A stretch of DNA of 64,000 nucleotides from Streptomyces cinereus (GTDB taxonomy: Bacteria; Pseudomonadota; Gammaproteobacteria; Pseudomonadales; Moraxellaceae): contig BMPS01000004.1 of assembly GCA_014647715.1 (NCBI GenBank), forward strand, positions 62,001-126,000, written 5' to 3'. This document shows positions 9,037-17,632 of the stretch, piece after piece. The first letter of the stretch is position 1. Each line of letters starts with the position of its first letter. The notes beneath the pieces were generated by a model that saw only the letters and a program-made list of their open reading frames with translations, was not told the DNA's origin and ran no database searches. The position numbers and the translations under genes were made by a program.

Positions 9037-9855
9037 CTAAAACTGAAAATCCGTCAAATCAACTTGTTTACCCGTCCAAAGCGCAAAACTTAATGCCCCT
9101 TGATTGACCAGCATTCCCAAGCCATCCGAGGTTTTGGCATGTTTCGCCTTAAAAAAGTCCAAAAACGCTGATGGTTTGCCATACATCATGTCATACGCAA
9201 AATCGACAGTCATATCCTTGGCAAACGGCAAGGTGTCACCGCTTAGACCTATCGACGTTGCATTGATAATGACATCAATAGCGTTGGGCAAATCCGTCAA
9301 ACTTGAAAAGGTGAGCTTATCGGTATCAAATAATTGGGTTAAATTCTCTGCCTTTTCTACTGTGCGATTGGCAATATGTAGCGATTTTACTTGCGCCTCT
9401 AGCAACGGCAAAATCGCGCCACGAGTCGCCCCACCTGCCCCCAAAATAGCAACATTTGTGTCTTTTAACCTGACGCCTTGCGACAATAAATCTGCCACCA
9501 AACCGCGACCATCGGTATTGTCGCCATACAGTTTGCCCGCTTTGATAGCAAGGGTATTGACTGCACCCGCCAAGCGCGCGTATTCAGATAGTTGACCCCG
9601 CTGCTGACACAGCGCAAATGCCATCTCTTTAAAAGGTACGGTCACATTTGCCCCTGTGCCACCACCTGCAAAAAATGCTTCGACGACAGCGGTAAAGCTG
9701 TCGACATCGTTGGGACAATATTGGCGTTGGTAAGACAAGGTGATGCCCGTTTGTTGGGCAAAGGCTTGGTGCAAATCAGGCGATTTGCTATGGGCAATCG
9801 GATTGCCGATTACCATGCAATGATAACGGACGTTTGAATCGGGAATTGATGACAT
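9037..9855 (-). CDS. aroE: Shikimate dehydrogenase
   Basis: A 272-residue NADP-dependent enzyme reducing 3-dehydroshikimate in aromatic amino-acid synthesis. The substrate site shows IAHSKSP (21-26), VTVPFK with catalytic Lys 76, and GDNTDG (111-116). The NADP motif GAGGATRG follows. The C-terminus has [14 protein letters not shown], containing the conserved GM-VxQ segment. I start it at the ATG at 9855, which has an aggttttccc leader; the frame continues to a GTG at 9900, but the extra residues are unlike the family. No operon partner is obvious. Confidence 0.94.
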   Translation of the reverse strand: MSSIPDSNVRYHCMVIGNPIAHSKSPDLHQAFAQQTGITLSYQRQYCPNDVDSFTAVVEAFFAGGGTGANVTVPFKEMAFALCQQRGQLSEYARLAGAVNTLAIKAGKLYGDNTDGRGLVADLLSQGVRLKDTNVAILGAGGATRGAILPLLEAQVKSLHIANRTVEKAENLTQLFDTDKLTFSSLTDLPNAIDVIINATSIGLSGDTLPFAKDMTVDFAYDMMYGKPSAFLDFFKAKHAKTSDGLGMLVNQGALSFALWTGKQVDLTDFQF

Positions 9856-10094
9856 GGGAAAACCTATAATACGATGAGCAAAATTACCAATTCCCCTCAC
9901 TTTACAATAACTGTGGCTGCTATATCAATGCTGGGTTTTGATTGACTGGGTTATGATTGGGTGGGTGTAAAGCGTAGCATTTCATCGATTTGGCTAAAAA
10001 TAACAACAAAAGCGTACTGTTAACCGCTATCAATGCCTTGTTACAATGCGCTATTCACACCAACCCGTTATACAATACACGTTTACAAAACACA

Positions 10095-10871
10095 ATGAAG
10101 CTAATTGCCCGCAAACCGCTTTTTTTATCGCGTCAAAACCGCTTAGAACATCCGATAGACGCTACCCAAAAAGGCACTACCAAAAAATGCGCTACCCAAA
10201 AAGGCACTACCCAAAATAAACCCACTTGGTCAAAAAATCTTGGTTGGGGTTGCATTATCCTAACACTCACCTTAACTGGCTGTGATAAGGTCAAACAAAT
10301 CGCCTCACAACGCAATGCCAGTGTGACCGCTAGCACTACCGCATCGACCACAGCCGCCAATCCGTCTATCAACCCTACCTCGCAGCCAACGCCTGTGGTC
10401 TATCCCATCAATGAATGGCAGCAACAAACGCTGGCAGACAAAGTCAGTATCCACGATACCGAAGCCATGACGTTATTATTGGGTCAACCCATTACCATTG
10501 ATAAGCAAAGCTTGGATTACCGAAGCAATGTGGCAAGTAAATATAGTTTTGCCAAAACCAGTGAGCCGTATTTTGATTTACTTGATTCGCCTATGTATAT
10601 CGAGTTACAGTGGTACTATGCCAGTGCCTATGACAATGCCAGCGTTAAAAACATCAGCATCCAGCATGCCAAAACAGCGTTTCACTTGACCCAAAATTGG
10701 TTTGGACAAGATGGCTCAGACATTGTTGCCCACATGGTGCAAGGACAGCCGATTAAAAATGCGAGCTACCACGGAATTTTGGTAGAATTAGCACGCTGTG
10801 ACAATTATCATTGTGATTTGGTGGTTAGAAAACCGACTGTCACCGCCAAAATCGCTAAAAAAAGCGGCTAA
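10095..10871 (+). CDS. Putative lipoprotein with duplicated linker
   Basis: A protein of unknown function. A lipobox LTLTGC (Cys about residue 63 from this start) is preceded by a hydrophobic core, so the mature protein should be lipid-anchored. After it comes a Ser/Thr/Ala-rich linker and a roughly 140-residue domain with EWQQQTLADKV, LDYRSNVASKY and NYHCDLVVRKP. The segment before the signal core is unusually long and contains a 21-base direct repeat (10161-10181 and 10191-10211, period 30) encoding ATQKGTT twice. The start is uncertain: ATG 10095 has no good ribosome site, and the frame extends to a TTG at 9990. No start codon lies between the repeat and the lipobox. Confidence 0.6.
   Translation: MKLIARKPLFLSRQNRLEHPIDATQKGTTKKCATQKGTTQNKPTWSKNLGWGCIILTLTLTGCDKVKQIASQRNASVTASTTASTTAANPSINPTSQPTPVVYPINEWQQQTLADKVSIHDTEAMTLLLGQPITIDKQSLDYRSNVASKYSFAKTSEPYFDLLDSPMYIELQWYYASAYDNASVKNISIQHAKTAFHLTQNWFGQDGSDIVAHMVQGQPIKNASYHGILVELARCDNYHCDLVVRKPTVTAKIAKKSG
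10161..10211 (+). repeat. 30-base-period direct repeat inside the lipoprotein gene
   Basis: The 21-mer beginning gctacccaaaaaggcactac occurs at 10161-10181 and again at 10191-10211. It keeps the reading frame and lengthens the N-terminal region of the putative lipoprotein. Confidence 0.8.
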
Positions 10872-10925
10872 TTGATGCGGCTTTCACTGTCATACAGTTA
10901 ACTATCAATTTAATCAAGTAGCCAA

Positions 10926-11867
10926 ATGACCATGTGGTATTCATTATCTGATGCTCAGTATGCCAAGCCAATCACCTGTATCGATATTGATTCACGGGTC
11001 ATAGCGTATGGCGATGGGTTCTTTACCACCATGGCGGTGGTGGCAGGACAAATCAATTGGCTGAGTTACCACTTAGATAGAATCGACGAGAGTGCCCAGG
11101 CGTTACAACTCAATTTAACCAACGCTGACTTAGACGCAGCCAGTTTAGACGCAGCCAATTTAGACGCCTGCAATTTAGAATCCCCCAATCATACTATCCG
11201 CGCATACTTTAATAGCCAGTTAGCCAATTTTGCTAAAACCCTCAATCACGGTATGCTCAAGCTTATAGTCTGCCGAAAAAACCAACCTATCAAAGGCTAT
11301 GGATTTTGCAACTGTCAATTTGATGCTTTTATTAAGCTCATGCCCACCGATAAGCCATTAGCACAGCAAGCCAATCAAGTCATCATCCAACCTGCCGCTA
11401 CCGCGATTTGTCTTACGCAGCAAATTGCGTGTCTACCAAAACCTTTGGTAGGACTTAAGCTACTAAACGCCCAAGATAAAGTGATGGCAAGTCATGAGCT
11501 GTGGCAGCACCAAACCCAAAATGCGCAAATGATTGATGGGCTGGTACAAGATGTGATGGGGCATTGGGTAGAAGGTACCTTTTGCAATGTGTTTTATCAG
11601 CTTAATAATAAAGACATGTGGTACACACCGCCCATCAACCGCTCAGGGGTAAAAGGGGTGATGCGGCAGGTGTTATTGGCTAAGTTTGCCCAGTCCGATA
11701 GGGCGCATGAAGAGCGATATTTAACCAGCGAGGAGTTAGCCAATATCACAAGCTTGTTCTTTTGCAATGCGGTACGCGGAATTTTGCCCATTCAAGCATT
11801 GATGCTACCCAATGGGCAGTCAACAGCGCTTGATTTGGCCCCAATCTATACGCAAAAATTAACTTAA
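10926..11867 (+). CDS. pabC: Aminodeoxychorismate lyase with pentapeptide-like insertion
   Basis: A 313-residue PLP fold-type IV enzyme that splits 4-amino-4-deoxychorismate into p-aminobenzoate and pyruvate for folate. The N-terminus has YGDGFFTT, the PLP lysine lies in GLKLLN (about residue 179), and EGTFCNVFY and SGVKGVMRQ follow as in the family. It is about 40 residues longer than E. coli PabC. Part of the excess is four 5-residue repeats (NADLD, AASLD, AANLD, ACNLE) at residues 66-85. It heads the conserved pabC-mltG-tmk group. The ATG at 10932 is a possible alternative start. Confidence 0.88.
   Translation: MTMWYSLSDAQYAKPITCIDIDSRVIAYGDGFFTTMAVVAGQINWLSYHLDRIDESAQALQLNLTNADLDAASLDAANLDACNLESPNHTIRAYFNSQLANFAKTLNHGMLKLIVCRKNQPIKGYGFCNCQFDAFIKLMPTDKPLAQQANQVIIQPAATAICLTQQIACLPKPLVGLKLLNAQDKVMASHELWQHQTQNAQMIDGLVQDVMGHWVEGTFCNVFYQLNNKDMWYTPPINRSGVKGVMRQVLLAKFAQSDRAHEERYLTSEELANITSLFFCNAVRGILPIQALMLPNGQSTALDLAPIYTQKLT
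11121..11180 (+). repeat. Four tandem 15-base repeats within pabC
   Basis: Four copies of a 15-base unit (type gcagccaatttagac) are arranged head to tail and encode pentapeptide-repeat-like A(D/N)LDx units. The second and third copies differ by one base, which suggests recent slippage. Confidence 0.8.
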
Positions 11868-11953
11868 ATCGTGTTGCTGGTAACCAAAAAAAATTGCTAT
11901 TTTTGTCATTAATTGTTAAATTCTCGCTAATTGAGTCAATATAAGCTTTCTCT

Positions 11954-13264
11954 ATGAACGACCAATCTGATAATAATATGTCTAGTAACTCAGAAGGTTC
12001 TGAGCATCATCCTACTCAGCACAGTGACGCCCCTCACGCAGTGGATATTCCAGATTCTCAATTGCAGGACAATCATAGCAAAGATAAGAGTATCGAGGAC
12101 AAGGATATAACGGATAAGGATGACCCTCATAGCAAAAACGTCAATATTAACGATGCTTGTCTGATTAATCGTTCAACGCGAGAATTCAATGACAACATCA
12201 CCGGTAGAAACAAAAAAAATAAATACCGTCTACTGGGGCTAGTGGGGTTTATTGTATTGGTGCTAGGCTGGTTGTTATTTGCTTGGTATAACACCTTATA
12301 TGGCACTATCACCCAACCAAAGCAGATGGTGACCATTAATAAAGGTCAAACTTACTATGCGCTGGTAGACGACTGGGATAAAAAGAAAAAGCTGTTCGTC
12401 GCGCCACTTGCCAAACTATATATCAAAATGACGGTGGATAAACCGCTTCATTCAGGGGTGTATCAACTGCCTGAAAATCCAAGTTTTGCCAATTATTTAG
12501 CCATGCTACAACAAGGTGAAAAAGTCGCTTTTATCAAAGTGCAAATCATTGAAGGCAAAACAGCCAAAGATTTATATCAACATTTGATGGACAATAAAGG
12601 GATTAAAAACGAAGTTATCCATGGTAGCAAAGTTGACGTCGATAAACTTGGGCTCAATATCCCTGCTGACTATCACCCGAATGGCAACCTTGAAGGTTGG
12701 TTCTCACCGGACACCTATTATTTTAATGAAGGCAGCAGCGATAAAAAAGTGCTAACGGATTTATTTACCCGTCAACACACAGCATTGATGGAAAACTGGA
12801 ACAATCGCCAAGCCAATCTGCCGTACAAGACACCGTATGAAGCGCTGATTATGGCATCGATTATTGAAAAAGAAACCAGTGTCGAAAGTGAGCGTGGTGA
12901 AGTCGCAGGCGTGTTCGTCAATCGTCTGAAGAATAATATGCGCCTACAAACCGACCCCACCGTGATTTATGGCATGGGCGATCGTTACGATGGCAATATT
13001 CGCAAATCTGACCTTGAAGAAAAAACCGCTTACAACACCTACCAAATTGACGGCTTACCACCGACACCGATTGCCTTGCCAAGTATTGCATCGATTAAAG
13101 CGGCACTCCACCCAAATCAAACCGATTCGCTATATTTTGTGGCAACGGGCAATGGCGGTCATAAATTTACCAGTAATTTAGAAGACCATAACCAAGCGGT
13201 GCAAGATTATCTGCGGGTGATGCGTGAAAAACGCGCCAGCCAAAACAGCCAATCAGCTCAGTAA
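11954..13264 (+). CDS. mltG: Endolytic peptidoglycan transglycosylase MltG (YceG)
   Basis: A 436-residue inner-membrane lytic transglycosylase that cuts nascent glycan strands and so limits their length. A single membrane segment spans about 92-113. The periplasmic part has the LysM-like subdomain, LEGWFSPDTYYF, and the catalytic motif IIEKET with Glu 305 corresponding to E. coli Glu 218. The block YQIDGLPPTPIALPS and YFVATGNGGHKF are also conserved. The cytoplasmic N-terminus is about 90 residues of Asp/Lys/Asn/Ser-rich sequence, much longer than in E. coli. It lies between pabC and tmk with only 12 bases to tmk, as in enterobacteria. Confidence 0.94.
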   Translation: MNDQSDNNMSSNSEGSEHHPTQHSDAPHAVDIPDSQLQDNHSKDKSIEDKDITDKDDPHSKNVNINDACLINRSTREFNDNITGRNKKNKYRLLGLVGFIVLVLGWLLFAWYNTLYGTITQPKQMVTINKGQTYYALVDDWDKKKKLFVAPLAKLYIKMTVDKPLHSGVYQLPENPSFANYLAMLQQGEKVAFIKVQIIEGKTAKDLYQHLMDNKGIKNEVIHGSKVDVDKLGLNIPADYHPNGNLEGWFSPDTYYFNEGSSDKKVLTDLFTRQHTALMENWNNRQANLPYKTPYEALIMASIIEKETSVESERGEVAGVFVNRLKNNMRLQTDPTVIYGMGDRYDGNIRKSDLEEKTAYNTYQIDGLPPTPIALPSIASIKAALHPNQTDSLYFVATGNGGHKFTSNLEDHNQAVQDYLRVMREKRASQNSQSAQ

Positions 13265-13276
13265 AAAACGATACCC

Positions 13277-13918
13277 ATGCAAACAGCCGCAAAAGCCCCC
13301 ATTAGCGAACAATTTATCTCATTTGAAGGTACCGAAGGGGTGGGGAAGTCCACCTTGATTGCCAATGTGGCAGCGCATTTGACCGCGCAAGGCATCGACT
13401 TTATCCAGACCCGTGAACCGGGCGGCAGTCCGTTTGCTGAGCAGTTACGCGCCATGTTACTTGACCCAGCAACGACCATGACAGAGGACAGTGAACTCTT
13501 ATTGATGTTTGCGGCGCGTGCCGATCATGTGGCGCAAGTGATTTTGCCAGCGCTCGCTCAGGGCAAATGGGTGCTGTGCGACCGCTTTACCGATTCCACC
13601 ATTGCCTATCAAGGGTTTGGGCGCAAACAGGGCGATAGGGCAGAACTTAGCAAAATTGAATTACTGATTAGGCATTTTGTGGCAAAAATGCCCGATATGA
13701 CCATTTGGCTAGATTTACCCGTGACAGAAGGGATGAGCCGTGCCAAAAATCGCGGCAAACTAGACCGCTTTGAGCAAAATCAGTTAGCGTTTTTTGAGCG
13801 GGTGCATCAAGGGTTTGCTTATCAAGCAGCGCAGCAACCACAGCGCGTCAAACGCATTGATGCGCAGGGTACACCTGATGAAGTGTTGGCAAAAGTGCTA
13901 ACGCAGCTGGGTATTTAA
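13277..13918 (+). CDS. tmk: Thymidylate kinase
   Basis: A 213-residue P-loop kinase converting dTMP to dTDP. The P-loop is EGTEGVGKST, followed by the DR(E)PGG equivalent TREPGGSPFAEQLR, the DRFTDSTIAYQG motif and a LID region with the GKLDRFE segment. Length is normal. It closes the pabC-mltG-tmk operon; holB, which follows in E. coli, is absent here and a terminator comes next. Confidence 0.96.
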   Translation: MQTAAKAPISEQFISFEGTEGVGKSTLIANVAAHLTAQGIDFIQTREPGGSPFAEQLRAMLLDPATTMTEDSELLLMFAARADHVAQVILPALAQGKWVLCDRFTDSTIAYQGFGRKQGDRAELSKIELLIRHFVAKMPDMTIWLDLPVTEGMSRAKNRGKLDRFEQNQLAFFERVHQGFAYQAAQQPQRVKRIDAQGTPDEVLAKVLTQLGI

Positions 13919-13969
13919 TGGCGTTATTTAGTGTTATTACTTAGTATCGTAAAGCTTTTAGAATTATTA

Positions 13970-14003
13970 TAAAAAAAGGGGATGATCAACATTCCCTTTT
14001 TTA
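13970..14003. terminator. Bidirectional terminator between tmk and nadB
   Basis: An A7-GGGGA / TTCCC-T6 hairpin lies between the convergent 3' ends. Read in either direction it ends in a T run, so it can serve both tmk and nadB. Confidence 0.75.
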
Positions 14004-14014
14004 TTTAACCCAAA

Positions 14015-15712
14015 CTATGGCATAGATGGGGTTAGAATCACGTCTGCCGCGACTGGCAAAGTTTGCGGAAAGTCTTTGTTGTAATGCAGTCCGCGCGATT
14101 CGTGGCGACGTAGCGCCGAGCGCACAATGAGCTCAGAGACTAGCAGCAAATTACGCAATTCAATCAGATTTTTGCTGACCACAAAGTTGGCGTAGTAATC
14201 ATTTACTTCTTGTTTTAACAACAAAATGCGGTTGAGTGCGCGATGTAGGCGTTTATCCGAGCGCACAATACCAACGTAGTGCCACATGCTTTGGCGCAAT
14301 TCATCCCAGTTTTGTAGTAGGATGACTTCTTCGTCAGGGTCGGTTACATGTTGGCTGTCCCAATCAGGAATGGCAGGAATGGGGGGGACGCGATTTTCTG
14401 CAAATGCGGCGGCAATATGGCGCGCTGCAGTCATCCCATACACAAAACATTCTAATAGCGAGTTGCTCGCCATGCGATTGGCGCCATGCAGACCCGTAAA
14501 TGACGTTTCGCCCATGGCATATAAATTGAACACATCGGTTTGGGCGTTTTCATTGACCATCACCCCACCACACGTGTAGTGAGCGGCGGGTACCACGGGG
14601 ATTTTATCTTGGGTCATGTCAATGCCCAGCTCTAGTAGCCGCTCATATAACATAGGGAAATGACCTTTAATAAACGCTGGGTCTCTATGAGTAATATCTA
14701 ACCAAACATGACGTATTCCCAAACGCTTCATCTCAAAATCGATGGTGCGAGCCACGATGTCACGCGGTGCCAGCTCACCCCGTTCATCGAAGCGAAGCAT
14801 AAAGCGCTCACCTTCTGGGTGTTCTTTGGTTGCTGGCAGGCGCAGGTAGGCACCTTCACCGCGCATGGCTTCGGTGATTAAAAACGAACGCGCTTCTGGA
14901 TGATAGAGACAAGTAGGATGGAACTGATTAAATTCCAAATTCGCAACGCGGCAACCTGCGCGCCATGCCATCGCGATACCATCCCCCGTGGCAATATCTG
15001 GGTTGGATGTATACAAATACGCTTTTGAAGCACCACCGCATGCCAAGGCGATAAAGGGTGCGGTAAAGGTAATGACTTGATTGGTGGCCAAATCAAGGGC
15101 GTACAGCCCCACGGCACGATTGGGCTCGCTAATCGGACTGTAGTTGTGTTTGCTAAGCTTATTGGTGGTGATGACATCAATGGCAGCGACATACTCAAAC
15201 AGTTTGACATTCGGACATTGTTTGACACGTTTGACTAACGTGGTAGAAATGGCCACCCCAGTGGCATCTGCCGCATGGATGATACGACGTTTGGTATGAC
15301 CACCTTCACGGGTCAGGTGCAAGGTTTCGTTCTCATCCAAGGTAAACTTGACACCTTGTTTGAGCAAAAACTCCACCGCTTCTCGGCTATGCTCTACCGT
15401 AAAACGTACCGCATCTTCATGACAAAGACCTGCCCCTGCAATCAAGGTATCATCGACATGCTCATCAACCGAGTCATCATCCGATAGTACCGCTGCCACG
15501 CCGCCTTGGGCATAAAAAGTGCTGGCTTCAGTGAGCTTGTCTTTTGCCAAAACCGCAATCGATAGATGGCTTGGTAAGGATAAAGCTAACGATAAACCTG
15601 CACCGCCACTGCCAACAATCACCACATCAAATGCGTGGCGATGGTTAGCCTGTGCTTGCGGCTTTGTAGTTTCTTCGATATAGGAGTTTGACACATTAAC
15701 GCTTGCTGTCAT
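14015..15712 (-). CDS. nadB: L-aspartate oxidase
   Basis: A 565-residue FAD enzyme that oxidises L-aspartate to iminoaspartate, the first step of de novo NAD synthesis. It shows the dinucleotide fold VVIVGSGGAGLSLAL near residue 30, the FAD segment STFYAQGGVAAVL, RREGGH-type substrate loop LTREGGHTKRRI, the HPTCLY motif and HYTCGGVMVNENAQT. The family ending GLHGANRMASNSLLEC is intact. The frame opens at a TTG at 15730, but the ATG at 15712 is preceded by gaaggacg and is preferred. It is a single gene with a 537-base upstream gap holding a tandem repeat. Confidence 0.95.
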   Translation of the reverse strand: MTASVNVSNSYIEETTKPQAQANHRHAFDVVIVGSGGAGLSLALSLPSHLSIAVLAKDKLTEASTFYAQGGVAAVLSDDDSVDEHVDDTLIAGAGLCHEDAVRFTVEHSREAVEFLLKQGVKFTLDENETLHLTREGGHTKRRIIHAADATGVAISTTLVKRVKQCPNVKLFEYVAAIDVITTNKLSKHNYSPISEPNRAVGLYALDLATNQVITFTAPFIALACGGASKAYLYTSNPDIATGDGIAMAWRAGCRVANLEFNQFHPTCLYHPEARSFLITEAMRGEGAYLRLPATKEHPEGERFMLRFDERGELAPRDIVARTIDFEMKRLGIRHVWLDITHRDPAFIKGHFPMLYERLLELGIDMTQDKIPVVPAAHYTCGGVMVNENAQTDVFNLYAMGETSFTGLHGANRMASNSLLECFVYGMTAARHIAAAFAENRVPPIPAIPDWDSQHVTDPDEEVILLQNWDELRQSMWHYVGIVRSDKRLHRALNRILLLKQEVNDYYANFVVSKNLIELRNLLLVSELIVRSALRRHESRGLHYNKDFPQTLPVAADVILTPSMP

Positions 15713-15795
15713 AACGCTGACGTCCTTCAAATTAATGAGTTAAAGAGCCAAAAAAATCTAAACCAGCGCTGAGCAAATTGGATCAGCGTGCTACA

Positions 15796-15892
15796 TTTAA
15801 AAGGCTGTGTTTAAAAGGCTATTTTTAAAAGCTAGCTTTAAAAAGCTAGGTTTAAAAAGCTAGGTTTAAAAAGCTAGGTTTAAAAAGCCATG
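15796..15892. repeat. Tandem 14-base repeat upstream of nadB
   Basis: Three perfect copies of tttaaaaagctagg (15837-15878) are flanked by a diverged copy after and three diverged copies before, about seven units in all. The array starts about 84 bases upstream of the nadB start codon, so it may overlap the promoter or leader region. Confidence 0.88.
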
Positions 15893-16137
15893 TGAAAATA
15901 AGCTATCATATCAGCTTTTATAAATGATGGCGGATTTTTTCTATGGGTTGTTTTTTAAGTAGCAATCCCATCTAAATCGCCAATGGTTAAGGCTAAACAG
16001 GGTGCGACGTATGCAAACGCGCTCGTCTTTGTTTTGCCGTCGCTGACAGACAATGGAGGAAAATGCAAAGTTAAGCATTTTTGGATGAGTTAAATACAAA
16101 AAACTCGCCTAGCTGTTCAGCCATTTTTTGCGATATG

Positions 16138-16157
16138 ATGACAGTTTAAATTGTCAT
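16138..16157. promoter_or_regulatory. Near-perfect 20-base palindrome (operator candidate)
   Basis: ATGACAGTTTAAATTGTCAT pairs in nine of ten positions. It lies about 90 bases before the membrane metallophosphoesterase start in an otherwise empty gap, and could be an operator or a small hairpin. This is inference from symmetry only. Confidence 0.4.
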
Positions 16158-16167
16158 ATTCATGATT

Positions 16168-16197
16168 GCCATTTATAATGGGCGCTTTTTTTTATAC
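16168..16197 (+). terminator. Weak terminator-like hairpin with T8
   Basis: gccattt and aatgggc can pair with one bulge, followed by gcT8. No coding gene precedes it in this strand within the 15713-16249 gap, so it could end a short transcript or be fortuitous. Confidence 0.35.
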
Positions 16198-16249
16198 GTA
16201 TTTGTCATGCAAATAATTGATTATTCAGTAAATTTAGGTAACGCTTGAT

Positions 16250-17407
16250 ATGGGTGGTAGCATGATTGGCAGTTGGCTAGGTCATCTTGGAGCGCTCATT
16301 GCCGTCTTGGTAATCCTATGGTCGTGCCTAAAAACCGTGCAACTCAAAGCGCGAACGGATAACCTGCAAATCCTGCTACAACTGGTCAGTTTCTACGCGC
16401 GCTATTGGTTTGTTTGGCTGTTGCTGTGGGCAAACGTGCAACTGCTGTATGACAACCAAATCATCTACTGGCTGCTTATCGCGTTATCCTTGTTGTATAT
16501 CTATATGAGCTGGGTTGAGCCCAATCGGCTGCGCGTTTCGCGCTTTTCAATTAATTTGACCACATCTGCGACCCATGTTTCACCGGCTGCAGCAGCATCA
16601 CAACCTCTACAAAATATCAAACTACATCAAGCTGCAAAAATTGCGGTGCTGAGTGATATCCACATCGGTATATTTTCTAATCCGCATCAGTTAGCGCGTT
16701 TGGTGAAATGCCTTAATCGCTTAGATGTTGATGCGGTGCTGATTTTGGGTGATTGGTTATATCAAGCGACAACTTTGGATGCCCATCTAAGCCCATTTAA
16801 AACGCTGAACAAGCCTTGCTATACCGTCCTTAGCGATGCCGATACCCAGCAGGTTGTCGATGATGCACAAAATAGCGAACCTGCTAGCAATATGCAGTTA
16901 ATGAATATTTTGCCAACCTTCGGTATTCAATTATTGCCTGAGCAAGGCTTGCGCATTGCCGGGATAAAAATCATAGGCATTCATAATGGCAGTACAATGG
17001 ATTTACCGCGCGTGATTGAACAGCAGCGCGGCGCGGGGCAGCCATTAGTGATTGCCACCCATGATATCAAGCAGTTAGAAGCCAATCCGCGAACGTTAAG
17101 TGACGCCAACAACGATACTTTGGTGATTGCGGGGCAAACCCATGGTGGGCAGGTCAATATACCTATACTGACACCGCTGATGGTGAGAGCATTGACAGGT
17201 AATAAACTGGCGGCAGGGTTACGTCAACCCGATATACCCAAACAATCCGACTATCATCCCAAAGCACTCAATGCGGCTAACAAACCCAGCAAACGCTACC
17301 AAGTATGGGTGAATACTGGGATTGGCATGACAGGGTTGCCGTTTCGGTTTAACTGCCCGCCCACCATTGATGTGCTAACTATCCAGGTTCAAACGGTTGA
17401 TGCTTAA
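16250..17407 (+). CDS. Membrane-anchored metallophosphoesterase-like protein, degenerate site
   Basis: A 385-residue protein with several hydrophobic segments in residues 5-85 and a calcineurin-type phosphoesterase domain from about 130, resembling the YkuE/YaeI group. SDIHIG (Asp 136, His 138) and GDW (Asp 168) are kept. The position of the GNHD motif reads SDAD (195-198), and the last motif is GQTHGGQ rather than the usual GHTHGGQ. Two metal ligands therefore appear changed, so activity is doubtful. ATG 16262 is an alternative start. It precedes dapA by 225 bases and seems separately transcribed. Substrate unknown; family members include lipid-related phosphatases. Confidence 0.72.
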   Translation: MGGSMIGSWLGHLGALIAVLVILWSCLKTVQLKARTDNLQILLQLVSFYARYWFVWLLLWANVQLLYDNQIIYWLLIALSLLYIYMSWVEPNRLRVSRFSINLTTSATHVSPAAAASQPLQNIKLHQAAKIAVLSDIHIGIFSNPHQLARLVKCLNRLDVDAVLILGDWLYQATTLDAHLSPFKTLNKPCYTVLSDADTQQVVDDAQNSEPASNMQLMNILPTFGIQLLPEQGLRIAGIKIIGIHNGSTMDLPRVIEQQRGAGQPLVIATHDIKQLEANPRTLSDANNDTLVIAGQTHGGQVNIPILTPLMVRALTGNKLAAGLRQPDIPKQSDYHPKALNAANKPSKRYQVWVNTGIGMTGLPFRFNCPPTIDVLTIQVQTVDA

Positions 17408-17426
17408 CCCATACCATTCGCCACTG

Positions 17427-17462
17427 TAAGGCAGCGACTATAAACCAGCTGCTGCCTTATTA
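17427..17462 (+). terminator. Hairpin after the metallophosphoesterase gene
   Basis: aaggcagc and gctgcctt form an 8-base perfect stem around a loop of about 16 bases. The following T tract is poor (attatc), so termination is uncertain. Confidence 0.4.
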
Positions 17463-17632
17463 TCTGGTTGAGTGGGGTCTATAACCTGATTTGCTACAGC
17501 GGTGGAGAAACTTGCGTTTGCTATCAAAGCGCTTAAACTTCGCCCCAAATGTATGCTACACTAGACAAAAATTTTCAAAAAATTGTCGCAGCTGTTACAT
17601 ATTCTACTTAAGGTTTTGTCCAAGGTATTGTT

